Source: Parelaphostrongylus tenuis (taxonomy: Eukaryota > Nematoda > Chromadorea > Rhabditida > Metastrongylidae). Taken from it: 64,000 bases of DNA. This document shows positions 33,911 to 47,100 of this stretch, piece after piece. The position numbers and the translations under genes are program-made. The notes below the pieces were generated by a model. The model made no database searches, was not told the origin of the DNA, and worked only from the letters and a program-made list of their open reading frames with translations. The DNA lies in assembly GCA_019055375.1 (NCBI GenBank), contig JAHQIW010007345.1, positions 1-64,000 on the forward strand, read 5' to 3'. How positions within the stretch are numbered: the first letter of the stretch is position 1; the number at the start of each line of letters is the position of its first letter.

Positions 33911-36900
33911 GCATTTTTCGCAATCGTACTCCAAGTAAGCCCTCTTCTAAAGAAACCGATCAGGTAGGAAGAATATGAATGAAGTCTGCTAGAATTTTAC
34001 TGCTATTGATGACGGCCCATTCAAGTGCTCGAGTTTTATCTTCTTTGAAGAAGCAGAAGATTGGCATTGTTCAATTCAATCATGGGCCTCTTTGTGGGAT
34101 GAGAAAACTTTTATTTTCATTGAACTCACCATTTCTCTTCATAAGGGGGCCATCGGCCAACCAGATGACGTCTAGAGTACTTCTGACGTTACTCGCTGTC
34201 GTATTGATTCTCTGCCATATCGTTTATTAAATGAGAAGAAGAAGAAGAAACTGCTCACCAGTTAATAATTCACTGGTTGGGAGAGATTGCGAAATCTCAT
34301 AAGCATCCATGATGTATCTGCTTCTTCATCACGAAGTCGCTAAGTAGAAAATGAATGGATCCAATGTGATCTTTTTTTTTCGAAGTTCTTTTCGATCTCG
34401 AGTGAGCTATCACGCTTTCTTTATGTTTTCGGTCATTTAGAACATCTACGGATAGCTCTCTTTTTGCCGCTCATGAAGCGATTCACAATGCGCGATTTTG
34501 AAGCGGCACTGATATCTGCCAATTTGAAGAGTGAATAGTACTTTTTCGGCTTGGAGTGAGTTCAGCCTTAGAATCTTTCAGCTCAAACGAAGCATCTCTA
34601 TTTTTGTGCATATCACTTCTTACTTCTTCTTGTTTTGGTGATATTTCAACCATAAACCTTCCATACTTTCTTCATATACATATAATTTTCTGTTTGTTGT
34701 ATTTGATTCTGAGTCAATATTACGCATGAATTTTCTCTCGAATCAATAGAACTAACGTAACAACAATTAATACTGAGATTTGCAGCTTTTTTGCCAAAAA
34801 GCTTGCTTCTCGAGATTTTTGGGCAACATTGACGACTTTCTTCCTAGATTTTTTCTCAAAAATCCTATCGTTTACAAGCCGGAGTCTTTTCCTAGTTAGA
34901 TGATCGTGCTCTTTTTCCATTTTCAACGTATTTGAGCAGTCAAGACCTTGAATTTCTATGAAAAATTTGCGCTATCACTTCGACAGATACATAGGCTTGT
35001 ACGCATATTTTTGAAACTCCATAATCTGAAATCTTTTAGCTAAATTCTTGTTTTGCGAGCTTCTTCTATAGAGGTGGCTCACGTGTCGTTCTCGGGAACC
35101 TAAAATTATAACCTTTGTTAGGTCATATCATCTCCTGAATTAATCGAAAGACTGAGTATTTTAGAACTAGTATTTCACAAATGTGTCACTTAAAGTGCAC
35201 ACAAGGTCCTTCGTCACATCAGGATTATCTCGAATTGTTACTAAAAACCAGTAAGCTTTACGAAGCACCGTTCTACGCTCTTCTGTCTCTTGGTTACATA
35301 GTGGTGCACTTCAGATCATCATAATCATGTCTTCCATAATCAACTGCGGTTTGGATTGGTGTCTTCGTCGAAACGCCTTCTTCTTTTTGTTTTGTAGTTG
35401 AGTCTCACATTTCACGACATTCGAGATTCTGAGAGCCGTTCACAGCGTAATATGATCATACCAATGATAATTCACGTCTGAAGTGAGTCCTTGTCTCAAA
35501 AGAAAAATTCGAAATCAAAACTTTTATGGAAGTTGTCGTAACATTCATTTTGTGAATTAGTCTCGACTCTTTGTATTTAGCAGAATTTTCCCTAAAGGAC
35601 TGGTTTTGAAGGTTACTTTGAATCATACTCAAGGGGATTTCATTGATGCAACAGAAGTAATTGGGCCAGGAAAACAGTGTAAAAAACAATTAACTTTTTT
35701 TTACATCCGGCCAATATTTTCCCTTAAAGCGCTGAAAAACGCATTTGTGAATGATTAAAAGGAATACGCGACGTCCATGACTCATTAGAACGTCTATAGC
35801 TACACGAGAAACACCCTAGAATACGGTCCTTATCGGTTTTACGTGGTCATTGGATTTGATACTCTTTGCTTGGCCGAAAAAACCCTTCTTCTGAGCTTTC
35901 ATGCATTTGATGAATTGATTTATTTTTGAGATCTATCACCCTCAACACTCGTTCATCATCGAGTGTCTGGCCTTTGTAAACTCTCAGCTCATCAACGTCA
36001 CACGGCAGTGCCTCCTTGTGGTCTACACTCCATCAAGAAACGTAAATGCATTGAATTTTCTCAAACAAGGGTGAAGGGTCGAAACATTCGCTGCCAAACT
36101 AAGTGGTGCGCTACACATTACACTGCATGAAAAATGCAGAGGTAAATGGAATAATATTTGGTTGATAGCATGTGACATCCGGATACTACCTGTTTATTGA
36201 AAAAGTGCTTTGATCCTTTTAGACAGGATTACCCTTCGGTGCGGCATTGTTGCCGAGCCCAGAGGAAAGGGAGCTTATCAACACCTGGGTGTACGCTCAT
36301 ATCAAAGCTTTGTCTTTATTACAGGGCAGCTCTAACAGTACGCTATGCGAAGCCTATCTTTTCATGTAAAACCCGTTATTTTCAACGCTTTTGATGAGAG
36401 GATACTATTGGTTTGCAGAGCTGTGCCAATGTAAAAACAAATGAGTTCTTGGACAAATTTTGGTTGTTTCCAGATGCAGAACAGATATCAATACTGGTAA
36501 AGGCGATCTCGAGCTGCACCCCATGAGCTATCCAGCTGTTTGTTCTCGTTTCTTTGGCGAGATTGGCTTACAGAGTACAAGCTGTGTAAATAGAGGCATT
36601 CCCATACACACATGCAAGCATATAACTATGTTAGTTAATTGGATGCTGAAGGCACATTTTAACTTCTCGCTAATTAAGTTGACGGTCTCATTTGAAGGGA
36701 AACGGAAATCTTTTTCAAGCTAGTCCTTTTTTCTCTTCTGTAGGCGAAATTTGGAAGGGACAGCGATGCCGAGTGGTTAGTGATGTAAGTGACCAAGAAC
36801 ATGGTAGTGGTTTTGGTCTCCTCTCCACACTCTCCTGCAGCCACGTGGAATCACCTTAGCTCGGATATGTTCAAAACATCGAGGAGAATCGGTTTGCCCT

Positions 36901-37676
36901 ACTGCCTACAGTATTCATAAACAGGACGAAACTTCAAGCAGCAACCAAAATAACACGCAAAACCTTCGTAGATTTTCGTTACATTCAATACGGAGAAACG
37001 GATCAAATGCCGAAAGTGTTGGATTGCGCCTGTAAATGTGATAGCAGATCATGTGAAATAAAATTCTCAAAGCAACAATCCCTTCTCAGATAAGAATGTG
37101 AGGCTACCGATACTGAATATTGGGAACTGCTTCAGCAGTGCTTTCCTGTGATTATAGCAAAAGCCAGATTAAACCAGCAAGTATAATGTACTAAAGCAGA
37201 GAAAACGAAGGGAAAAGGAGTATTGAAAAAAGGTTCTGGGAGTCAAACTGTACAATCTTTTTACAAAAAAGATTATTGGAAAGAAACAAATGGTTTTCTG
37301 GAAAAATGGAAGAAGCTGTTTCTGATTGCGAACTACAATAGTTGGTCATCAGTTCAATCAATTGATAATTGAGAAATAGACGAGTTAATGGAATCGAGGA
37401 AAGTCCATTAAGGCAAGTCGTTTTCTATTCCTATGATGTAGTCGCAGATATAATGTTTGGCTGAAAATGGCTGGAACATCTTCGAGGACAAGTCGGTTAA
37501 GAAAAAACTGCTTTTGAAGCTTTTAAAAAGTTCTTCACATTAGTATTATACGACTAGCAAGTAACGATGTAGTAGAGATGTCGAGCACCACCAGCACGGT
37601 GATATTTGAGCCTTCTCGAGATCATCTGGCCTCTCATCGGTCCGGAGTCAGGAAATCGGTATCATAGTTGTCCGGA
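33911..37676. other. No gene seen
   Basis: AT-rich sequence. A tRNA-like head may sit near 36763 (GCCGAGTGGTTAGTGATG) without a B box. Frames are below 90 codons and unrecognised. Confidence 0.4.
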
Positions 37677-37983
37677 AAAGCATAAAGGATAAAAAGGATA
37701 AAGCTCTCGGCGTTGATCAATCCCTAAGGGATGCGCCATCATTCTTAGTCAGTTTACGATTCGTTTTGAGGTGAATGAATGCATATCTGGCCTTTACAAT
37801 GACTCGCGGTGGCATCCCGTTGAACCGAGTCAGTGCTACTCGTCCTCCCAGACAAGTCTGAGACCAGTCTAGTACCAATGTACCGACTCCGGATGGACGA
37901 ATGGCTTGGTGAGCCATGAGCGCGAGACCAAACCACAGACCTCGTGTGCGACGCAGAGCACCTCTAACCACTGCGTCACATGC
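37677..37983 (-). mobile_element. tRNA-derived SINE family A copy
   Basis: On the - strand it starts ACGCAGTGGTTAGAGGTGCT, continues through CAGACTTGTCTGGGAGG and ends GGGATTGATCAACGCCGAGA plus an ATCCTT-rich tail. This is the best-preserved copy. The open frame 37717-38019 lies within it. Confidence 0.75.
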
Positions 37984-40900
37984 GCTCTTTCTTTGGAAAA
38001 TAATACTCTCTATAATCATTTGAGAGGAAACGCTGTAGGGTGAATATATAAGGACTATGGGAAGAGCCTACTCGCCCAGTATAAATAATAGCGGATAGTA
38101 CTTTGACTTAAAGTCAAGCCCACACCTAAAAAGTGTGAGGAAATCGCGGATGTATTGAGGAAATGATGGCATGCAAGGAGTCTCAGCATTCGTACAATAG
38201 ATGTTAGAGACGGTTAATGTAAATCAAAAGAACTACTTATCGGAGTGCAATTTAAGCAGAGGTAAGTCAGTTTCTCGCGTATAGGGATATGATTCAGTTT
38301 CCGTCTGATGAGTTATTGTACCACCTCATGTCATCGGAATAACGAAGAAAAGAAAGAAACGACGCATCTAATTTTTTTCTTATTTTTCCTTTTTCCTGAT
38401 ACTGATTCGATAAATTTGATTGCGAAAATTCTCACAAATTCCTAGCGCATATCTTTTACTTTTACAAAATCTGCGAAAATTCCATCGTTTTTGCGTTTCT
38501 AGGTTCTTCCAGTTCATTTTGTGTTTTATGGATAGACTGGTCCATTTTTTGAAAGTTTCTAAACTATCCGGAGTCAATTTTGTTATAGCTCACAGTTCAA
38601 TACGTTTAGCAGAATCGTAGCCGCAGTGTGAAATCTCTAAAAACGTGCATTAGCAGTCTTAGATTAATTATAAAGGAATTTATACGGACTTACATTTTCT
38701 TTCATTTTCTGAATTCATTGACTATAAGTACATCACCAGAATTACGTTCACTTTCTCACAAATGCCTCCCGCGGATTATTTTTGCAATAAAATAATGAGA
38801 ATTCAATGCAATGGTTGATGAAGTTGGGTGACTGAATTGTTTTATAAGCGAACTGCAGTAGTTCTATAGTCTATGACCATTCAGCGAAGGATTGGTTCTC
38901 TTTGTGAAAATTTTTCATTGAATCTCCAAACGTTTTTTCTTTTGGGCGAAATCTGGTGAGAATTCCCATACAGGGGTCAAACAGATCTTGGCTTTGAAGC
39001 CTTGTGAACTTCAGCTCGCATGGCTGCACTTTTGTCTGTCTCATACTTTGTGATGTGATGTTTTTCAGCAGTCATGATGTAAATCGAGTTTGTTTAGAGC
39101 AGCGAACTTGTCTAATGACTGGTCGGTGTACTAAGTGTTGTGTGTGCAACGTTCTCATGGAATCCAATCAATGATAGATATTATCAGCTGACCCTCTTTC
39201 ACATTTTATAACGTTTCTTCTCCGAATGATTTACGACATGTTGACATTAAAGACAGCATTGAAAATCGTGTACTGATCTACGACCGACGACTGAATTCAT
39301 CATATCACCTAAACATGAAGCGATACTGTTGAAATCACCTTTGGATAGCACCTCCTGGAAGCTGATCGCACCTATTTCTCCTATATAGTGTCTTCGATTT
39401 CCTAAAGCTTCTGTAAAAGCTTTTGAAGCTATAAACTCTTAAAAGAAGTTGCTGAGTGTATTATCTATTATATTGGCTATCTATTCATTGTCATCGCCAA
39501 CCTCCACTATGACTCATTCCTCCTTGTTAAACTCCGGATTAAGTAATACAGCCGCTACATTTGTAGTCGTTCACAAGCCCACTGAAACAAATAGGCCATT
39601 AGGGGCACATTTCTCATTAGCATTGTTTCATAAGGTTCGAGCGGAAATCAGTCTTTCTGAGCCGTCCGAATCGGCTATCGTTTGCTCCGCCCACCTAAAG
39701 CTTAATGTTCTTCCAACGATGCTATGAGTGTGGCAAAGATTATATATTTGCCGACCAGCGACATTCACTCATTTGTTATTCTAATCCATTATTCTCATGA
39801 CGCCCCGAGAAGGGCGCTTATTAATTTTGATGGTTTCATCGAACTCGTCCCTTCACGTTCATTTTTTTGATGTAAAGTAATGATGTTCGATTAATCAAGC
39901 TGCTAGAAGTATTATGAGGAACTTCAATTGATATGAGACTGTCTCTGTGTAAATTTATGACGCTGTCTCTGTGTAAATAAATTGTGTCTTTTGTTTTTGA
40001 ATCAAGTAGAACAGATAGAAGACATTGGTCAGGCCGATGAATTTGTATAACTGTCCTCACATATCATTTTTACGAGCTTCGAAGCTATATTTCTTACGTA
40101 GAGCTATGATTAGACCTGCTGAGCAATACGTATGCCGACGATTGTCTGACTTAAGCACATCAACTATGCATGCGCTAAATATGAATTTATTTACCTCATC
40201 AATGCCTAATGGAATGGGGTGCATCACACATCCCACATCAACAGAGTGACGCTAATCGTTTTGTTCTCTTACAAATATGATTCTTTTAGTAGGTGTCGAG
40301 CATTTTCGTTCAGAAATTAAATAGTGAAAGTGGCATAGGAACAATGGAATTATTCCTTTCTCAATATACCAATTGATTCATTCATTGCGTAATTACCTTC
40401 TGGCTTGCAACATTCTTTTCACACATGTTTGTGCTTTGTGAAAATTATTACCTTGTAAAGCAAATAGGAAATTTCCATATGTCCTGAAAAGCACGTGCAT
40501 CCTATTGTAATAGAGAATCCGCTAGTCAGAGTTCTCAGCTTTTCTGGAATTTGTAAGTTTCCGTGAGATCAAAGATTTTACCTCAAATAAAGTTTGCCGT
40601 ACAAAAAATAATTAGTTCCAGTTGTAACATTTTTATGGTTCCCCTCCCGTTATTGTTGATGCAGGAAGTTTAGGAATTTTCTCCACAGATGTCGGTAAGA
40701 CAACAAATCGTGTAGAAAAGAAATGAAAAAAATTCAAGAAATAATTGTAACCTGTCAAAAGTACAGAGAAGTCTAAAACTAAAGAGGCTAGAGGCCATTT
40801 TCGTAGTATTTGGCGATGTTTCAACTCATTTTTCTTACCACATGTTTTCATTTATGCAAACATTATTGTGTTTTAATTTTTCGTTTTCTCATTACTTGGC

Positions 40901-41081
40901 TCTTGGAGCACGATCTGTCGTCAGAAACAGCCTCTTGAATAACCAACATTAATCGGATGACATTTTTATTTCACCCAAAAAACTCTGCTTAGCAGCATAA
41001 TTGAATTATAAAACATGTTCATGCTAAAAAGCACATAGCTATAGAACTACTGCTTGAGTTTTTAAGGTTAAGTCTGTAGAT
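37984..41081. other. No gene seen; upstream of the arrestin gene
   Basis: This contains the presumptive promoter region of the arrestin gene but no recognisable element. Short frames (92 codons at 39449, 74 at 40025) have no family match. Confidence 0.4.
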
Positions 41082-41188
41082 TTTTTTTTCCAGATAAAGT
41101 CAACATACGCGCCTTCTTAGGTCAATCCTATTTATACATGCGTCGTCATTCGTAGTATCGCTGCTGCTTCACTCTATTTGTGTTCATA
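41082..41188 (+). promoter_or_regulatory. Putative 5' UTR with trans-splice or UTR acceptor for the arrestin gene
   Basis: A run of T followed by CCAG ends at 41093, which is a strong nematode 3' splice consensus, and no upstream coding exon needs it. The 95 bases from there to the ATG at 41189 hold no other ATG in frame with the gene. In nematodes such an isolated acceptor just upstream of a start codon usually receives a spliced leader; a cis-spliced UTR exon is the alternative. No promoter element was recognised further upstream. Confidence 0.45.
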
Positions 41189-44100
41189 ATGGGACGGCTT
41201 CATCGATTTGATATCGTGCTGAATAACCCGGAAGAGACTTATTTTGCTGGACAAGAGATTTCTGGAAAAGTAAGTTGTTGACTCTTCAATTAGAAAACAA
41301 TTGAATTTGCACTTATGTACGCGATGCTGATTTTAATTCAAATAAAACTTATGGAGTTTGTCGTTGTTGCATATGAAAGTCCATCTTCTATCAGATATTT
41401 TCCACAAATTAATTGTGTTTTTGCGCTAATGAATGCCGCTATTCATTACTTCCATTCTTAGAACAGCGGCTATATTCGAAGTACCTGAAGAGAAATCCGT
41501 CGTCAATCACAAAAATACGGTAGCCAAACCCAATTATGACGAAACTTTTCCGGCTGCGGTCAATGAATCAATAACGAGTTTTTCTACTGTGTATCACATT
41601 AAGGTCGTTTTGGAACTACTTGAGCCGAAAAAAGTCAACGAAATTTTACTGGAACTGAAAGGCAGAGCCCGAACGTACTGGACTCAACATTCAGGTGAGA
41701 CCACTACTCTACTCACTTTCAAATTATCGAGATCCAATATACATTAATTCTTTTATGCATTAGTGCCAATGATACGTATGCTGCAATGCTACGTACACTC
41801 CACTGAGTTTCCGAACTACTTATGCTTTGAGGAAATTTCAAAATGTAAGGGTTCCAGGTAAATCGCGGAAGCACGTATCCCACTCGGAGCCTTATTTTCT
41901 GGAACAGTTCAACACTGCCTACACGCATAAGTTTTCAGTGACAAAAAACGATAACGAAAAGGTCTGTTGTTGATGCCTTATTTGAATGGCCTTTCACTGT
42001 GCAAAGAATTCAAGAATTATTAAAAAACCAAAGATCATTTCATGCCCATTTCAGCGTAAAGTGTGTGGCTGTCAGTTCTAAGACATTGGTAAGCTGTTTT
42101 TGGCGCGTCGAACTGACATCAATAGCATATTTGTTTCCTGTTGCGTTTCGCGGAGAGAAGAGGAAGCTCGTGTTGGATAGCTGGAGATTACTTATAGGGC
42201 CCATAGACGTTGGTTAGGTCTTGCATGTTAACGTGAATACACCCTCTCTTTCACCGGAATCTACAAAAATTCTACAAGATTGTCGAGGGTGTAAAAACTC
42301 CAATTTGGTACATCGGCAGTTCTCTGTAAAGAATCATGTAGGTCAATATATTATTCGTCTATGTACTACATAATTTTTCAACTTCATGGCGCCTTCTGAA
42401 GGAATTCATAAAGACCAAATGCTGTATAGTTCTATCGTTCTAGTCCTACTTAGATACTTCCATGACCCGCTTCCACTGGTGATATGGGCTCCAGCGTAAT
42501 TTTCACTTTCTCTTTCACTCAATCGTAGCTCATGACGATGGCATGGTTCGAGTACGATGACGTCCGCATTTCCCATTCTCTTGTTTATTAAGTCGCTTCT
42601 ATTTACAAAACGCATATTGTTGATGTTAGCAACATACATATTCGCTCTTCGTTTGTCTGGTCGTCCAAAAGGGCTTTTACATTTTCTTGAGATTTCTCAC
42701 TACTCTTTTTGTCCAGATGTAAATCTTTTTTCAACTCGAAAATAATATAGTTTGAGATTTTTGCTGCACATCTCGGCTAGACTCTGTGCATACCGCTTCC
42801 AATTTTGGAAAATATCGTTAAAGTGTTTCGTGGGTAGCGCGGAAATTTTTTTGACGTGTTCGCAGTGTCAGCTCACGTCCATGTTATATGACAGAGCTCA
42901 AAAAAGAGTACATATCCAAAAGATAAGCGCACGGTTTCGAGTTTGTTGATTAGTCAGTAGTTCTCCTGAGATTTTCAAATTCGGCACATGCAGCCATCCT
43001 TGATCTTTCAAATTTTTTCCTTCAGCTGCTCTCCATGATCATCAGCGCCCATGGTGCAGTTATAAACAGGTCTGTATATTCGAGAGACCATTCGCCTCGA
43101 TAAAACCACCTCTCCATCGTGAATTTCTTATGTATAATACAATTCTTTTTCCTCGTTCGTCACTGAGTTACTGTCTTTGTTGTGCGGGCATCCTTGCACT
43201 GCACAGATAACGATGTCATCCGCGAAACGAAGGTTTGATGGAATTTTTCGTCAACACGTATGTTTCATCCTATCTAGTCGAGCGATTTCATTATTCACTG
43301 CAGTACAGCGGTGAATATTTTTCTCAGTTTTGAGTTACCTTGCCAAACCTCACTGTCCATGAACATGATGGAGGAGTTGAAGGAAAGCTGCATACTTGTA
43401 CTGTGGTTTTGTTAGCATCCACCTAGTGATAGTATATAGGGGAGATCTTCAACTAAGTCGACCAGCGCTAATGAGATTGCATTCGTTCTGAAAGTGTCAA
43501 AGCTTCTCCCACAGTCAAAAAGGGGTAGGACAAGAAGCAGGCGATTCAACTGGTAGACTTGACTAATGACAAGATCTGGACGTGTTTCATGCACCAGAAT
43601 CTCTGATTATTGCTCAACTGATTGATCCTCATCCATGACCTTTCATATACGTAAAAGAATGATCTTCGTGAATAGCGCTTGACAATTATATTGCGCGATA
43701 GCTACGATTTTTTTTTGCTGACCCTTTCTGGTTAGCATGACTGCGCCCGACGTCCTCCACCGATGTGAAATTGCTTCTATGTCAAGATGAAATTCATCAC
43801 CTGTATCACCTGTCGTCCTCTTGATCGTCGAGTGACTCGATCGGGTACCAGAAACACTTCCTTTTTTCCCTATCACACGTGCAAGTGTAGCCCAGTTTGT
43901 CCTACTCGCTGTAGGGAATCGCTGAGCATCATATCTCTCTTCTATGCCTTTCTTGAAGAAATCAGACCATCGGGTCGGTGCTCTTCCTGTGGAGCGCTTG
44001 ATATCCCGAGGAATCCAGTCAGTAACGGCTCTGGTCAGTTGGTTGTCGTTGAAGCGCATCATGTATTCGGCCCACCTTATTTTCGTTATCTGATAAAATG

Positions 44101-47100
44101 TCATATGAATGATAATTACATATAGATTACGGACCCCATCTCTGACCAGATCGGCGATCAGGTTGCGGAGCTTTACTTTCTATATGCGCCCTGCCTCAAC
44201 AAATATAAACTACTTCCAGCTAGATCTTCGGATGGAAAATTTGAATCTCTTCTCAGTTTGAGAGACTCTGAAAAGAATGAACCCTTTTTCCCGACCTCAT
44301 ATACCTTGCAGCCTGGCGCCTAGAAACACCCCTCAAATAATCTCAACCACGATGAGGCGATAAACCTTCAAAAGGTTTATCTTGCTAAAAAAAAAGAAAA
44401 ACAACGAGATTAACGTGCTCAGAGAAACTTGTCATTGAAACAGGAGCGAGTGTTGCCGGCCGGCCTGCACGAGGTGCCGTTTTCCTACACATTGCCCAAG
44501 ACATTGCCCACTTCGTTCGAAGGCGAATTCGGATACATTCGCTACACATGCAAGGTGTGTATTTTTTCTTTCACTTAAAGGATTCATAGTATAATTGACG
44601 ATATTCTACTCCTATTGGATCGTTAGGTCAGTCAATCGAATTTTTTTAATTCTACGATACCATATGAAGAAAAAGCGCAAATCTAAGGATCAATGATAGG
44701 ATCGTACGCTACGTCGAAATAATTTCCGGTCGGCTTCAGCGAAAAAGTTATAACCTCGCCACCTGCTACAGTAAATTCCTATCATCATGCTAGTTATTTT
44801 TTCCCGTAGAATATGCCCACTCGAATTTGTAGTGTCAAATACGTTCATTGGCTGCTCTATAAAGTCTTTTGATCTCAAACCGAAAAGCACACTTCCGGTT
44901 GAAAACTAGTCAAAAATTTCTCACATTCAGGTTTTTCTTTATTACTGCATCAAATTCATACATGAAACAAATATATTTACTTTACATATTCTACCCGTTT
45001 ATTATCAAAAACGTGGGATTAGTTCGCAATTTCTTTAGTGCTAGTCCAGCAATTAGCTCAGAAAACCGAACTTATTAGTGCGTGCGCTGAGTTTAGGCGT
45101 CACTTCAATTGAGATCGTTGGCTAGCGGAAGAGGAATTCAGTGGAGTGCAAAAATCTTCATTAAGCTGTGTGGGAACGTGTGGTTATTTTCAAGCAGGGT
45201 CACCATAGAAACGCTCAAACTCGAATTTTGAGCGCAAAATCCGTCAAGCATATCTTTGTATTCAACAGAATAAGTGATTTTTCCATAAATAAACGCAATT
45301 GACGTAAGGTACGGCATGCATTATTTTTCACTGCATGAGGATCAAGAGCGATCGTAGCTCTCAAATTTCAACTAACACGTCTCATCTAATACTAAGCATT
45401 ATTGATTTCACCAATAACCATTAAGGCTTGCAGATTCCTACTGATAAGACTTACGTTTTCTTGTTCTACCAATTCTACACCTTGAATTCTGAAACTCCAC
45501 GAGTCGTGGTTTTCGCCTTTTTACGACAGGGCGTATATTTGAAACAGGAAATTTTTGTTGAGAGAGCTGATCCCCTTACGTAATAGTTCTCTCCTCGGCT
45601 ATCACAACTAAAAATTTCATTCATTTCAAATCATCATCACTTTCTGTGTATTTCAGTTGCAAATAAATAGAGCTTAAAGAGCTTCAATAAAAATTATGTA
45701 TTAGCATACAGCAAAGGTTCTCCTGTAAGAGTATAAGGCTCTACAATTTTTTTGACAAATAAGATTTTGGCGTTTCGCTGGAGTAACTTTAGCATTTTGC
45801 GCTATATAATAAAGTTTTAGCTCAGATTCAGGATAAAATCAATGCGGAAGGCCTCCCACCATAAAAGACGATTCGGTCGAATGTATTTGAGAAAAGCAGC
45901 TGGAGATCAACAGACTGTTGTTCATGACTATGTTCCGTGTGATAAATTGAAAGTCACTGAATTGTTTTCGATACCTAGTTACATTATCAAGTACTTATGG
46001 CATTGAAAACCGTTGGGAATATTTTAGAAAATCTATAAATTCTACTTATACTCTCTACTTCACTTATACTCAATAAAGATTAAATCTAAATTATTTCCCT
46101 TTAACTCTCGGAAAAGTTGAGCAATCTGTTAATGAAGATCCTACAGTGATTGCTATTCCAAATTTTATACCACTTTTCAATTGTTCTAATAGCTACAAAT
46201 CACCCGAAAAAAAACAGGACTATTTCCACTTATCAAGAATCAAATGTAGTTGAGCACACTCGACAACACATATCTACCTTTCGAAGAACACTCGAATCGG
46301 ATAGAGCGACCATTATTGCAGTCTTTTTGACAATAACACGAATCATACTTCCAGGCAATTTGTGAGCGCCCATGGGATTTTGACATTGTTACTCGAAAGG
46401 GGTTTACCGTCATAGGAATAGAAGATATCAACTCCGATCCTCGGGTAGGCCCTTTTCTGAAGATCTTCAATGTTCTAAAATAATTATAGATATCGATCGC
46501 TATCGAATAGAGTCAGCGCTGTTCTGCTGACTGATTTTCTTATGTGAGCAATTGCTAACTTAAACCGTCTAACATTTTAGTTGAATGAGCCAATATCGCG
46601 TAATGAGACGAATCGCACAGTAGCATGGTGCTGTCATGCTACTGGAAGCATCACTGGCGAGTTAAACTTGGAGAAGACAGGATTCACGGCAGGGGAAACA
46701 ATTGATATTACGTATAGGTTCGTTCATTTATACAACCAATGGATTTACAGCTCTTTCAATGAACTTCTGCTCAGTGATTTTGGTTCTAAAAAGAAGCTAA
46801 CGATGTAACTGTAGATGCAGTAGTCGCACTCCTTCTTGCGCTATGTAACCCACCTATTTCTAACATCATGTCGTAAAAACCATGAAAATAGCAAGTGAAA
46901 ATTTTTTACTAAACCACATTTCTCTAAATCCATGTGCGTTCCACCTCACTCTGTGTTAAAACTCAAACTGCTACCTTGGAAACATACAAATAAGGTAGAA
47001 CAAATCAAAGAGCAAGAGCAAATGTTGAATAGATTGATGAGGAGCTGGACTGTTAATTTAATGCGCGTGTTTTATGAAATTGAGCTATATATCCTCATAT

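Noticed and set aside
38295..38325. CTGATGAG at 38.3 kb considered as another hammerhead
   Set aside because: No GAAAC, cleavage triplet or paired stem I follows.
41433..41747. 104-codon frame considered as an independent gene
   Set aside because: It is arrestin exon 2 with in-frame intron sequence on both sides.
43643..44104. 153-codon frame on the - strand considered as a host gene
   Set aside because: It is an RTE C-terminal block fused by chance to the start of a second RTE fragment.
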